From assembly GCA_918797485.1 (NCBI GenBank), contig CAKKNE010000002.1:1764501-1828500 (forward strand): a stretch of 64,000 nucleotides of DNA. The letters are read 5' to 3'. The notes beneath the pieces are model-generated. The model made no database searches. It was not told the origin of the DNA and worked only from the letters and a program-made list of their open reading frames with translations. A program made the position numbers and the translations under genes. Source of the DNA: Pelagomonas calceolata. Taxonomy: Eukaryota > Sar > Pelagophyceae > Pelagomonadales > Pelagomonadaceae. Every line of letters starts with the position of its first letter. Position 1 is the first letter of the stretch. Below, in pieces: positions 14,377 to 25,434 of this stretch.

Positions 14377-17331
14377 CTAGTACGTCCCTGCGGGCAGCGC
14401 GACGCGCGCCTTCTTCCGGCAGAGGGGGCAGGCGACCGACACACCGCTCCGTCGGCTCATCGACCGCTCCGCCTCGACCTTGGCGTAGGTCTCCGAGCAC
14501 GAGGCGCAGAGGGCGTGCGCGCAGTCGAAGACCGTCGCATCCGCCGCGAGCAGCTCATAACATATGGGGCACTCACCCGACGGCGCGACGACGGGCGTGG
14601 CCGGCGGCGTGACAGGCGCCACCGGTTCGACCGGCGCCGCGGCCGGTGGCCGGCGGCGGGCGCGCTTGCGCGCGGACGGTTTCGGCCGCGGCGTCGTCGG
14701 CTCGCGCTTCGACGGCGTCGCCTTGGGCGAGAGTGCCTTTTCGACGGCCGCCCGCGCCTGGGCGTTGGGCCCCCGCGCACCTACCTTCGCGCCGCTCGGC
14801 GGGTTTTCGAAGACGTCGCGCAGCCACATGCTCTGCCGCACACCGTCGTCGAAGACGATCGAGTAGCACCGCGCGTGCGCGACGCCGCTAACGCTGATGA
14901 CGGTGCCGCACCACCACACGTCCGGCTCAAATAACGCCCACACGCGGCGTCCGACAGCGTCCTGCTCTGAGTCGCTCTGTGGCGCGGAGCGCCGCCGCGC
15001 ACTCCCGTCCGAGGGCTCCCGCGGCGACGCCTTGACGCGCGGCGGGCCGTCAGCCTTCCGCAGGAACTTCGGCCGGATGAACTTGGCGCCTTCGGCGTCG
15101 AGATTAACGATGTTCCAGCCGTGCTTTTCTCCCGCGACGACGCCCGTCTGCCCAGCGAAGCGCGGGTCCTCGACGCGGACGCGCGTGCCCCTAGGCAAGC
15201 AGCTCGTCGACGGCACGGACGGCGTCGGTGCGGCCACCGACGAATCCGCCACGAACTCGCTCGCGTAACGGAAGACGTTTTGTCTGCCGTCCGCCTCGAC
15301 GCGACAGCATTGATCTACAAGGGACTTCGACATGCCGTTTATGGCTCCGGCGCCTCGAGGCGAGCAGTAGTGCGCGAGAACGTCTCCGGTCGGCGAGACG
15401 AGCAAGACCTGTCCGTTCCAGTCTCGCTGGTGACACTCGCAGTCCGGATCGTCGCCGGCCGAGCACGCCATCTTCGAGCACGTGATGCCGCCGTCGGTGC
15501 AGGTCCACGGGGACGAGGCCGCCAACGCAGCCGTATCCGCGTCGACGACGCGCCACTTGTCGCACGCCACGCACTGGACCCAGGAAGCCGGCTCCGGCTC
15601 CGGCTCGGGTCTTGGCGCCGGTGCCGGCGCCGGCTTCGGTTCTGGCGCCGGCGTCGGCTCGGTCCTCGGCCGCGACTGCGTGCCGCGCGCCACCGACGGC
15701 GCGAGGACCAGCGGCGCGCGGAAATCAGCCACGTCCAGCGCTTCGGTTCCGTCGGGCGACTCCGATCCGTCGCTATGCGACGCCTCCGCGTCGGACTCGT
15801 CGGAGAAGACCGCCCCGTCGGCGCGACTCCACTCGTTGCCGTGATCGGCTGGTTCGGAGTCAGACGCGTCGTTGTCGTCCCACTCGTCGGTTCGTCGGAC
15901 GCGTCGTCTTCGGTTCCGACTCCGCGGCTGCCGACCCCCCACAGAATAAGCTTGACCGGACCGGGCCCCCTTTATGTATAAGCCGCAACCGCTTTGGCCG
16001 GGCGCCTCGTCGTTCGGCACCAGCGACGTCTTCCAGATCTGCACGAGAGACACGCTGGCGGTCAGGTCTATGGACCCGCCCTTCTGCCGCGCATCAGAGC
16101 GCTGGACGAGCTTGAACTCGCGGCCCCAGTAGCCGTGGTTGTCCTCCGTGGAGATCTCGGTGCCGTTCAAACGGAACCGCGACATCGTCCTTGCGTTGAC
16201 GCCGCGCGTCGGGTCCTGAGGATCCCACCAAAACGCCCCGGGCTGGAAGCGAACCCTGATGGCGTCTTCGGGTAGCACTCGATATTCGCGAACCGCCTTC
16301 GACACGAAGAAAGCTAGATGGGGGGTCGTAAATGGCTCGAACGCTATGGCAGAGCCGTGAACGGCAAAACCCACGGGAAACGCCGAAGCGTCGTGCGCTA
16401 ACGCGAGCCGCCGCAGCAAATTATAGGCGCCGTCGGGCTTGACGAACTCACCCGCATTGAGGCGCCGCACCGCGTCGAGCTCGGCGGGCGTCGCCGGCGC
16501 TGCGGTCAGGGCTACGTCCGCCCGTCGAGGCGCAGAGAGCGCCACACTCGCCGCACCGCCATAATTTGACTTAGGCGCGATCTGTCGTCGCGCCGCCTCT
16601 TCTCCCACGGCCTTGGGTGCGACGTATCCGCGAGCGGCGCGCCAGCGGGTCTTGCGGTCGGCCAGCCACGCTTCGAAGTCGGCGCGCGCGACGCGTTTTA
16701 AGCTTCTCCCGAGTTGCGGCGCCGCTGCCGCGTCCACCTCTTCCGTCATGCTGCGACAGAGCGCCCGAATCTCGTGCCGCGCTAATTGCGGCGAGACCAA
16801 CAAATCGACCGCTTCCGTCATTTCGTGACAGAGCGAGGTGATTTCTCGTGTGCTCTTCGCGCGCTCACGGAGATCGTCGAGGTCCACTTCCGAAAAATCT
16901 GAATCGTACTCGTACCCCCGCTCGGCGCGCCAGCGGGTCTTGCGGTCGGCCAGCCACGCTTCGAAGTCGGCGCGCGCGACGCGTTTTAAGCTTCTCCCGA
17001 GTTGCGGCGCCGCTGCCGCGTCCACCTCTTCCGTCATGCTGCGACAGAGCGCCCGAATCTCGTGCCGCGCTAATTGCGGCGAGACCAACAAATCGACCGC
17101 TTCCGTCATTTCGTCCAGCGCCTCCCGGATGGTGTCGTCCAGCAAGTGTGGTCGTCGCGCCTCTTGTCGCAGCGCCGGCGCCGCGACGGCCTTGGCGGGC
17201 GCCGCGACGACGGCCTCGAGCGGCGGCGCCTCCCTCTGCGCAGACCTCTTCGCAGCCGCGTGTCGTCCAGCGCGCTCACGGATGGTGTCGAGGTCTACAT
17301 CAGAAAAGTCCGAGTCGTCTTCTGCAGCCAT
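14377..17331 (-). CDS. Mosaic chromatin protein: repeat pair, CW finger, Tudor-like, RING
   Basis: A 984-residue single-exon protein. Residues about 74-136 and 170-232 are a near-identical duplicated helical module (EMTEAVDLLVSPQLARHEIR ...). Residues 285-465 are a globular part I do not recognise. Residues about 593-640 are a CW-type zinc finger (WVQCVACDKWRVV ... WTC ... C). It is followed by a conserved VLVSPTGD...YCSPRG...NVFRYA module vaguely like an MBD. Residues about 800-855 are Tudor/PWWP-like (RVWALFEPDVWWCGTVIS ... IVFDDG). Residues about 930-980 are a C3HC4 RING (CPICYELL ... CAHALCASC ... CPLCRK). Likely a chromatin reader with ubiquitin-ligase activity. Closest relatives are the next two genes on the same strand. 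Confidence 0.8.
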   Translation of the reverse strand: MAAEDDSDFSDVDLDTIRERAGRHAAAKRSAQREAPPLEAVVAAPAKAVAAPALRQEARRPHLLDDTIREALDEMTEAVDLLVSPQLARHEIRALCRSMTEEVDAAAAPQLGRSLKRVARADFEAWLADRKTRWRAERGYEYDSDFSEVDLDDLRERAKSTREITSLCHEMTEAVDLLVSPQLARHEIRALCRSMTEEVDAAAAPQLGRSLKRVARADFEAWLADRKTRWRAARGYVAPKAVGEEAARRQIAPKSNYGGAASVALSAPRRADVALTAAPATPAELDAVRRLNAGEFVKPDGAYNLLRRLALAHDASAFPVGFAVHGSAIAFEPFTTPHLAFFVSKAVREYRVLPEDAIRVRFQPGAFWWDPQDPTRGVNARTMSRFRLNGTEISTEDNHGYWGREFKLVQRSDARQKGGSIDLTASVSLVQIWKTSLVPNDEAPGQSGCGLYIKGARSGQAYSVGGRQPRSRNRRRRVRRTDEWDDNDASDSEPADHGNEWSRADGAVFSDESDAEASHSDGSESPDGTEALDVADFRAPLVLAPSVARGTQSRPRTEPTPAPEPKPAPAPAPRPEPEPEPASWVQCVACDKWRVVDADTAALAASSPWTCTDGGITCSKMACSAGDDPDCECHQRDWNGQVLLVSPTGDVLAHYCSPRGAGAINGMSKSLVDQCCRVEADGRQNVFRYASEFVADSSVAAPTPSVPSTSCLPRGTRVRVEDPRFAGQTGVVAGEKHGWNIVNLDAEGAKFIRPKFLRKADGPPRVKASPREPSDGSARRRSAPQSDSEQDAVGRRVWALFEPDVWWCGTVISVSGVAHARCYSIVFDDGVRQSMWLRDVFENPPSGAKVGARGPNAQARAAVEKALSPKATPSKREPTTPRPKPSARKRARRRPPAAAPVEPVAPVTPPATPVVAPSGECPICYELLAADATVFDCAHALCASCSETYAKVEAERSMSRRSGVSVACPLCRKKARVALPAGTY
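16636..17114 (-). repeat. 191-bp perfect duplication within the CW/RING gene
   Basis: Bases 16636-16826 and 16924-17114 are identical over 191 positions at a 288-base (96-codon) period. Zero divergence at silent sites implies a very recent duplication or gene conversion. A diverged relative of part of the unit is in the neighbouring gene at about 18922-19019. Confidence 0.9.
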
Positions 17332-17520
17332 CAGTGCGCGTTTGCGGCTGTCGGCTGTCAGAGCGACGCCGAGTGATGGTGCGTTACGCGTGCTGTGAGA
17401 AGCTGCAAGCAGTGAATGTTTGCGCGCACTGCGAGAAATGTTGCAGCAAGCCTACCTACCAATGCGTACCGTTGCCGTGCGCTTTGAACCTGCACAGCGC
17501 GAGAGCAAAAGGGAGAGCTT

Positions 17521-17543
17521 GCTAGTGTCTTACAGGTCCTAGC
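17521..17543 (-). promoter_or_regulatory. inverted-CTAGC gene-boundary element, copy 2
   Basis: Contains GCTAGTGTCTTAC ... CCTAGC on the plus strand, just beyond the stop of the gene ending at 17549. Confidence 0.5.
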
Positions 17544-17548
17544 AGAAG

Positions 17549-20500
17549 TTACTCGTCCGAGCTCCGGCGGCGGCGTTTCGTCGGGCCCAGGGACAGCGAC
17601 GTATGCATCTCCTCGGGTAGGACGACCTTCGACGGCGCGCGACAGAGCGGACACGTGACCGACACGCCGCTCCGCCGGCTCATCGACCGCTCCACTTCGG
17701 ACTTTGCGTACGAGTCCGAGCACGAAGCGCACATCGCGTGGGAGCACTCGAAGACCGTCGCGTCCACCGTGAATCTATCGTAACAAATGGGGCAGTTCCC
17801 TGACGGCGCGACGGGCTTCTTTTTCCGTCGTGGCGCTGGTCTCGGCGCCGGCTCGGAGCTCTCTGCGTAGGCGGCATAGAAGCCCCTTTTCGGGCGCTTC
17901 CGCGGTTTCGGGCGCACCGGCGTCGTTGCCTTGGCCGAGAGGGCCCTCGTGACCGCAGTCCGCGCCTGGGCGTTGGGCCCCTGCGCGCCGACTTTGCCGC
18001 CTGCCGGCGGGCTAGACCACACGTCTCTCGCGTAGAAGGTTTGCGGAATGCCGTCGTCAAAAATGATGCTGCACATGCGCTTGTCCTCGACACCACGAAT
18101 ACCAACGACCGTCCCGCCCCACCACACGTCCGGCTCGAATAACGCCCACACACGGCTGTTTCGTCCCAGCGACGCCCGCCACCCGACCACGCGTCCGACG
18201 GCCGCCGCCTCGTCGTCGGCTGATTCGTCAGGCACCGGCGTGCCCGCGGCCGGCCTAAGCGCGTCGGCGGCGGCGTCGTCGGGCTCCGGCGCCGCGGCCG
18301 CGTCGGGCTCGGTCGGCGCGTCATCGTCGTCGGACTCGGTCTCGGACCGCGGTCGCTTCGCCTCGAAGGCCCGTAGTTTTCTTCTAAAATCAATCGGCAA
18401 GTCGTGGGAGCCGCGACCAATCCTTCTAGCTCGCATCGCCTTTTGCAGCTGCGACGATGATAAATCGGAGAATTCGTCCTGAATGTGCGCGTCCGCAGCC
18501 AATTCATCCCATTTATCCTCGACGTCCCGGGCAGACCGGCTAGTCCCGAGGAGCTCCGCTATCTGCCTCCACTCGTTTGACCCAGTCGGGTGGTGCTCCT
18601 CGACCAGCTCCCGGAGCTCGTCCTGCTCCTCGGCGCCCCAGCGCTTCCCCGTAACTGACACTGATAAATCGGAACATTCGTCCTCCTGAATCGCGTCCGC
18701 GGTCAGTTCTTTCCATTTATTCTTGACGGCCGACGTTGACCGGCCGTTCCCGTGCAGTTCCACTATTTTCCTCCAATCTTCTGAGCTCTCCGGGCGGTGC
18801 TCCTCAACAAGCTCCCGGAGCTCGGCCTCCTCCTCAGCGTCCCAGCGCGTAATGACTATACGTGAGACTATACGTGAAACCGGTGGTGCCACAGAAGCCG
18901 GGCGTGCCGCTGCGACCCGCTCATCCACCTCTTCCGTCATGCTGCGACAGAGCGCCCGAATCTCTTGCCGCGCTAAATGCGGCGAGACCAACAAGTCGAC
19001 TGCTTCGGTCATCTCGTGACAAAGCGAGGTGATTTCCCGCATCACTGCCGCGTTGACCGCACGCGACACGCCACGCGTCGTCGCACGGGTCATCGCGGCC
19101 GGCGGGTTCTGTCGGCGCGGCGGCGGCGGCACCTCTTCTCGTAATGAGGCGGGCAGCGGCGGCAGCGCGGCCAGCGTCATTGTGGACGGCGCCTCGTCGG
19201 GAAAGTTCAGGGGCACCCTGGCGCTCTTCATCAACGCCTTCCACTTCGTGCGCGCCGCGTCATAGGCCCGCGCGGCGTCGGCCTCGTCCTCGAAGTCGCC
19301 GAGCGGGATGCGGTAGCCCTTGACTTGTATGTTCGCGCGCCACCTTCTAATCCTCGCGTCCCAGCAGCAGCCCGCAAACCTAGAAGCCCGGTAGGTCGCA
19401 CCCATGGGCGGGTCCGCGGTCAATGTCGGGGGCGACGGCGGCGACGCCGTCACGGCCGTCGGGGGCGGCGACGGCGCCGGCCAGGCGACGGGCGACGGCG
19501 GCGCCGGCGGCACGACGGGCTTGGCCGGCCGCCGCGCCGCCTGCTCGCGCCGGTACGCGGCGCGGATCTCCGCGACGCTCGGCGCCGGCGCCAGCGTCGG
19601 CGGGGCCACAGGGACGACCTTCGGCGCGACGCGGCTCGCCCGGTAGGTGGCGCCTGTGTTGAGAAATAGCATGGACCTTCGTGAACCTCCACGCCATCGT
19701 GGGGCGCCCGAAATTTGATTTCCACACAAAGGCACGTGCCGGTGGGAGGGTCCGCAGTCAGTGAAGGGGGCGATGGCGGCGACGCCGTCACGGCCGTGGG
19801 AGGCGGCGACTGCGCCGCCAGCGGCAGGTCGCGGGCCTCAGCGTCGGCGAGCGGCGTTTCGGGCGGCGACGTGAAGGGTGCAGGCGGCGACGCCTCTTGG
19901 GCGAAGGCCCTTTCCCGCGCGGCCTTCTGCTTCGCGGCGCACGTCTTCCCGTGCTGCACCGCAGCCGGTGCGTGCGTGAAGAAGCGGTCGCAGCCGGCCG
20001 GGCAGGGGAACCGTTTTTGAGAGACGGCGCGCGGCGAGTCCGAGGAAGGAGGCGTCGGCGTCGGCGACGCCGACGAGGCGATGTCGTCGTCCGACGCCGC
20101 GAGCGCGCGCGCTGCCGCCTCGGCGGCCGCGAAGGCGCGCCCCGCCTCGCAGTAGCGGTGGTGGTTCGACCGGCCCGAGAGCGTCGTGAAGGCGCGGTCG
20201 CAGCCGCCACATTTATAAGTTTCGGGCTTCTCGAGCTTGGGCCTCGAGCCGCCTCTGAGCCATCGCGACGGCTCAGCGGCGGCGTCGTCGGACTCGGACT
20301 CGGCGCGCTGTCGCTTGGCGGCGGGTGGTAGCTTGCCGCAGCTCTTGCCGTGCGACACCGCCGCCGGGCCGTGGGCGAATGATCTGCCGCACCCCGCCGG
20401 GCACAAGTAGCGGCCCGAGCTATCGTTCACCCGCGCTGGCGCGTGCGCCCGCCGCCGCGGCGGCGCGTTCATGTTCGCGGCGGGCTCCGGCACTGGGGCG

Positions 20501-20796
20501 GGTTCCGACCTCGGCTCCGGCGCGGACTCGACCACGGGCTCCGCTACGGGCTCCGGCGTATCGACGGCCATCGGCGCGGGCGCTGCACCCTCGCCCTTCA
20601 GCTCGCGCCAGGCGTCGACGAATCGTCGCCGCGTCAGGACCGGCCACGAGTTGAGTGCCAGCAGCGATTCGAGCTCGTCCAGGTCGGAGCAGCGGAGGTC
20701 TTCGAGCGTGTCGGCCACGGCCGAAACCGGCGCGCGGTAGGCCTCGCTCACGTTCGCACCGAGCCACATTTGGAGCTCCCTCGAGCCCTCGGCCAT
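17549..20796 (-). CDS. Mosaic protein: C2HC fingers, AP2, SANT/Myb pair, Tudor-like, RING; two exons
   Basis: Exon 1 is 20796-19728 (an in-frame ATG at 20808 is also possible) and exon 2 is 19653-17549, across a 74-base intron in phase 1; about 1,057 residues. Exon 1 carries three zinc fingers; two are the odd C-x3-C-x12-H-x3-C form (CPAGC ... HGKSC; CPAGC ... HGKTC) and one is C-x2-C type. Exon 2 has an AP2/ERF-like domain (WRANIQVKGYRIPLGDF ... AARAYDAA ... LNFP), the EMTEAVDLLVSP module shared with the previous gene, two SANT/Myb-like units (EEEAELRELVEEH, EEQDELRELVEEH), a Tudor-like segment (RVWALFEPDVWWGGTVVG) and a C-terminal RING (CPICYDRF ... CPLCRA). Probably a DNA-binding chromatin regulator with ligase activity. 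A Pro-rich segment (SPPPTAVTASPPSPP) is repeated on both sides of the intron. Confidence 0.78.
19654..19727 (-). mobile_element. 74-base introner-like intron
   Basis: Begins GTGTGGAAATCAAATTTCG and ends CTCAACACAG followed by exon GCGCC. Its start matches, in opposite orientation, the end of the intron at 6418-6464 (GTGTGAAATCAAATCTC), and its other end shares CGCCTGTGT. It splices a T|GC codon exactly like that intron. Confidence 0.55.
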
Positions 20797-21052
20797 CTTT
20801 CTCCTCATTCTCGTCGTTCGTGTGGCTTATATTTTCAGCTAAATATCGGAGCCTTCACTACTCGCAAGCCGTGCGCGTCTGGACGAGCTGTGGAAACTCG
20901 TACCTTGGTACTTTATCGGTATAGGTATAGGTATAGAGGCCTAGCCAAAACGGGTTCCGGATTCGCTAGTATGCCTCCGTGGGGGGAGAAAGCAAACCCA
21001 CCCACCAATCAGGACTCCCAAAACATAGATAAAGAAACGTAGTATTAATACC

Positions 21053-24000
21053 TCACAACACCCCCTCGGGCAGCGCGAGGCGCTCGGGCCGGCGGCAGAT
21101 GGGGCACGCCACCTACACACTACGGAGGATGGTGATCCGTCGTTCACTCTCGCCTGGATCCCGCCCAACAGTAGCGCTGGTACGCAGTCGGGCCCGCTTC
21201 GGCGAGGGCAGCGGCGGCGCCGCGTCGGCGCGGGGCCGCTTCGACTTGCCTTCGGACTCGGCGACGATGGCCCGGGCACGGGCGTTGGGCCCGTCGGCAC
21301 CAACTGTCGCCCCGGGCGGAGGCGAGCTGCGGACGTCCGCCGCCCAAACGCTCCGGCACTCGCCGTCGTCAAACACGACGTGGTAGCGCGTCTCGGCCAC
21401 GGGGCCGCTGCGAGACAGGACCGTCCCGCCCCACCATAGATCCGTATCGAAGTGGGCGAAGATTCGGTCTCCTGGTTCACTCTCCGTGCGGCCCGCGCCG
21501 ACGCGTCGCCGCCGCCGCAATTCCCACGTCAGGTCATGCGCGTATCGGAAGACGTTCTGCCTCCGGTCGGGATCGGGCTTGAGGCAAGCGTCGTGCACAG
21601 TCTTGCGCGATAAACGGTGACACGCCGCGGCGCCCTGCGGCGAGCAGTAGCGCATTTCGACGTCGTTCGCGGGCGAGACCAGCACGACCTCGCAGTTCGA
21701 CGTGTGGCACTCGCAAGTTGCGCACTCCGTCAGCGAGCACTCGACCGACTCGCAGGTCTTGATGCCATCGCGACAGGTCCACTCCTCCGGGAGATCGGCA
21801 AGGTCCGTTCCGGGGGGCAGCACGCGCCATTTTTCGCAGCGCGCGCACTGCGCCCAGGACGCCGATTCCGGTGGTGGTATTATTGGTATGGCCGCGTCGC
21901 GCTCCAGGCGAGGCATGTTGTGGTCCGGCGGTCTGGAGGCCGCCGCGCGTCCCGCCTCGCAGACGAGCGCCGCCGCGCCTTCACTATCGAAGTTCCCAAG
22001 GAACCCATCGCGCTCGCCGAGCTGCGCGCGGAACCGACCTTCGGTCCCCAGGCGGTAGACGCCGCGCCGCCGCGTCGCCACGGCGTGCGCAGGCAACAGC
22101 CAGTCCGTCTGCCAGCGGAAACACACGCCGTCAGCGTCCTTGGCCCGCCCCTCGAGGCAGTCGAACACGGCCTTTTCTGCCAGGCCGAACTCGGCGGCCG
22201 CGGCGGCCGGCGTCTCGTACGCGTAGAGCTCCTCCACCGAATTCGCCGGATCAAACCACGCCACCGTCGCGACGGCGTCGCCGACGGGCGCGGCGGCCGA
22301 CGGGCGCACGACGTGCTGGAATCTCTCGAGTAAGCGCAAGTCGCACGACAGCAGCCGCGTGATGGACCGCCGGCCCTGGATCTCGGACACCGCGCCGCTG
22401 CGCATCGACTTGAGGATGTCTTTGAACAGGTGGCATACGGGGCCCGGCTGGCGCCTCAGGGCGGCCTGGAACGCGTACAGGGCGGACGCGTCCCAGCTCG
22501 CCCGCGTTCCCGCCGCGACGTGGACTGATGAGATCATCTCCCTGCCAAGCTCGCCGAGCACCGCAGCGACGGGCCGCTCCCTGGCATAGGCCTCGCGGAT
22601 AGCCTCCAGGTCGGCCGCGGCGAGGGCCCGCGCTTCCGCCGCGGCCGCTTCGGCGACGCGCACCGCTTCGTTCATTAACCGGTTGAGCTCCTGCTCGAAC
22701 GCGCCCTTCGGCTCGCGCTCTCCGTCCCGCAGCTTGGACCAAGTCGAGAAGCGCATGGTAGCGAACCATCTGTAGACTTGTTCCGGGGTCTTGCCCGTCT
22801 GTCGCACGAGCGTCGCCCACTCGGCCTTGTTAGGATATGGGTGCGCCGCGTGCGCCAAGGTCCACTTCTGGAGCAACTCGAGCCAGTCGTCAGCCAGGGG
22901 AGGCGCGGCTGGAGCCGCCGTCACTACGGCGTCCACCGAGTCGTCGTCCGGCTCCGAGTCAGAAGAGGAGAAGCCCGCCGTCGGCGGCGCGGCCTTTGGT
23001 CGCGGAGGCGGCGGCGCGTCCTCTGGCACCGCGTCCTGTCGCGTCGGCGCGGGCTCTTGTGGGGGAGGCGACCCCTCCGTGGGCAGGACCGGCACGCCCG
23101 GCGGCGCGGCCTCGGCAGTCGCCGCCGCCGGTGCGAGGACAGCGGCCGTCGCGGCGGGCTGCTTTGGTCCGTCCGCCCGCATCGCCTTCATGAGGGACGC
23201 GCAAGTGACCTTGGGAGCGGGAGGGATGTCCAGGACTGTGACATCTCCGTTCCAGTGATGAGGTTTGGCGGCTGCGGGCTCGTCTTCTTCGTCGAAGAAC
23301 GCCTCGTCCGTCACGCAGTCCCCGTCGCCGTACCGCACGTGCCACAATATCGCGCCGTCCTCCTCGACACAGTGGACGTCCAGAAGCGTGCCCGTGAACG
23401 TCTCGCCGGCGTGGTCCGCGGCGAAAGCCTCGCCGAACGCCGTTGCCGGGACTTCGACGACCATGCCGGGCCGATACTCGGACTCGTCCGGCCAACTCAC
23501 TTGGGTCACCACGTGCTCCATCGTCTCGCGGAGCGCCGCCTGTGAAGCGGGCCCGGTACCGGCAAGCGCCGGCGCGGGGTGCTCGAGCCGGCGCGCTAGG
23601 AGCTGCTGGACGTGCCTCTTGCTGTGGGTCGCCCGATAGGTGACGCCGTAACGATCGCACATCTCGAGGACGTGCTGGTGGTCGTTCGGGACGAGGCGCC
23701 GTCTAACCTCGGCAGCACTCCGTTCGTGCGCCGTCGGCGACGGGAACTGGAGTGGCGCCGCGGCCGCGGCCAGGTCGGCCGTGGCCCACGCCACGGCGAC
23801 GGCCGCCTTGGCCTCGTCCTGCTGTCGGAGCAACAACACCCGGCGTTCTCTCCTCGTCTCGAGCGCGTCCCGAGCGGCGGCGCCGGCCCGCACGCGTGCC
23901 TCCCACGCGCCCCGAAACGCCGTGGGGCCGCGCCTGATGTCATCGTCGTCCTCGTCATCGTCGGTTTCGATTGTCTGGACCTTTGTATCCATTGTGCCAT

Positions 24001-25147
24001 CGGGGTAGGTCGTGCCGCGCGGCAGCGCGCGCGGCGGCCGGCGCTCGCGTTCGATCTGGCGAGACGCCACGCCGCGCGTGGGTGGCGACGGTAGCGCGTC
24101 CAGCACATCGGCGCGCGGCGCTTCCCCGGGGAAATTGAGCGTCCTCCCAGAAAGCTCGTACTTTACTACCGCTGCGTCGTAGTTCCGCGCGGCGTCCTCC
24201 TCGACGTCGAAGAGGCCGAGTTCTACTGTAGACCCTCGCACGTAGATCTGCGCCTTCCACTTACTGTAACTGTCGTGCCACGAAACGCCCGTAAAGCGAC
24301 TGGTCTTGGCGCGACCGTTATAGGCGCGGCCAGACACCGGCGCCGCGGGAGGCGGCCGCGCGCCGCGCGCCGCGCAGAACCTGCCGTGCTGAATGGCCGC
24401 CGGCGCGTACGTGAAGGTCCGCGCGCAGCCAGCCGGGCACCGGAAGCAGCCCCGCGTGCTGCGCGTGCTGCGGTCGTGCTTGTACTCGGCATCGGTTCGG
24501 TAGGCACCACCGGTTCCCGCGAGGGCGAGGGCGCCGTCCAGGTACTTCCTCAACGTGGCCAGCCCAAACACGTAGTCGCGGGCTGCGTATTCCTTGCCGA
24601 CGATGTCGTAGTAGCACGGGAAGTCCGGCGGCACCGTGATGGCATAATAATCACCTGATCTCCCCTGTTCCGGACCGCAGCGGAAGCCGCAGCTCGTCAG
24701 CGATTTGCGGAGGCCCCTCATGTTCGTGAGGTCCTTCGCGGCCTCGAGCAGGTCCGCGCACGCGGCGACCCAGGGCGACGCCGCGGACGCGACGTGGGGC
24801 AGCTCGCACGGCCGCTCCGCGTCCGCGTCCGCATCTGCGACGGGCGCGGCGGCGCCCTCCGCGCGGCGCCCTTTGAGCGTGCTCGCCGCCGACGCCGTCA
24901 GCGCGCCCGCGCCCCGCGCCGCGTCGTCTGCGTCGTCCGCGTCCACGTCGTCGTTTAGGACCTCGCAGATGACCTCGCACATCTCATCGCATATCTTCTC
25001 GCCGAGGAGGCACCAAAAAAGCGCCTCGCCCGCGCTGGCGCGCGCCGCCCCTGAGCTAGGTGAGCTAGGTGAGCTATGCTGCCCGCTGCCGGCCCGCGGC
25101 GCCGCCGCGGTTGCTTTGCGCTGTTCGGTGGGTCTGCTGGGGACCAT
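21053..25147 (-). CDS. Mosaic protein: C2HC finger, AP2, TALE homeodomain, CW finger, Tudor-like; RING end remnant
   Basis: The main open frame is 25147-21113 (1,344 codons). Residues about 236-259 are a C2HC finger (CPAGC ... HGRFC). Residues about 285-345 are an AP2 domain (SRFTGVSWHDSYSKWKAQIY ... LGLFDVEEDAARNYDA ... LNFPGEAP). Residues about 770-820 read as a KN/TALE homeodomain (HAAHPYPNKAEWATLVRQTG then VYRWFATMRFS). Residues about 1130-1180 are a CW finger (WAQCARCEKWRVL), followed by the SPANDVEMRYCSPQG module and a Tudor-like segment. The ORF stop TAG is itself a plausible splice acceptor: directly after it lies VACPICRRPERLALPEGVL and a stop (21112-21053), matching the RING C-terminus of the other two genes. 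A short phase-0 intron (about 57 bases) could join them, but the first half of the RING is missing. Confidence 0.75.
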
Positions 25148-25434
25148 GTAAGCTCAAGCTGCCCCTGCGGGTCCGTATCGCGCGAGCGCGCGCAACCTAC
25201 ATAGGAGGCGAGAAGGCCACCCCTTTGCCAGAGAGCGAGCTAGCGCTGCGCAATTGAGGCATCGGACGCCTCCGTCGTAGGCAGAGAGACGTCGCAGCGA
25301 CGCCTAGCCTCTTTTTTTGCGCGCCCTAGTGGGCATCTGCCGCTAGCTAGCTGCGACACGGACGAAGGACAAGAGCGACAAAATCCCGGCATCGATCGCT
25401 TCAGTCGACAAAACAAGGCAGAAAGTGCTGCCAG

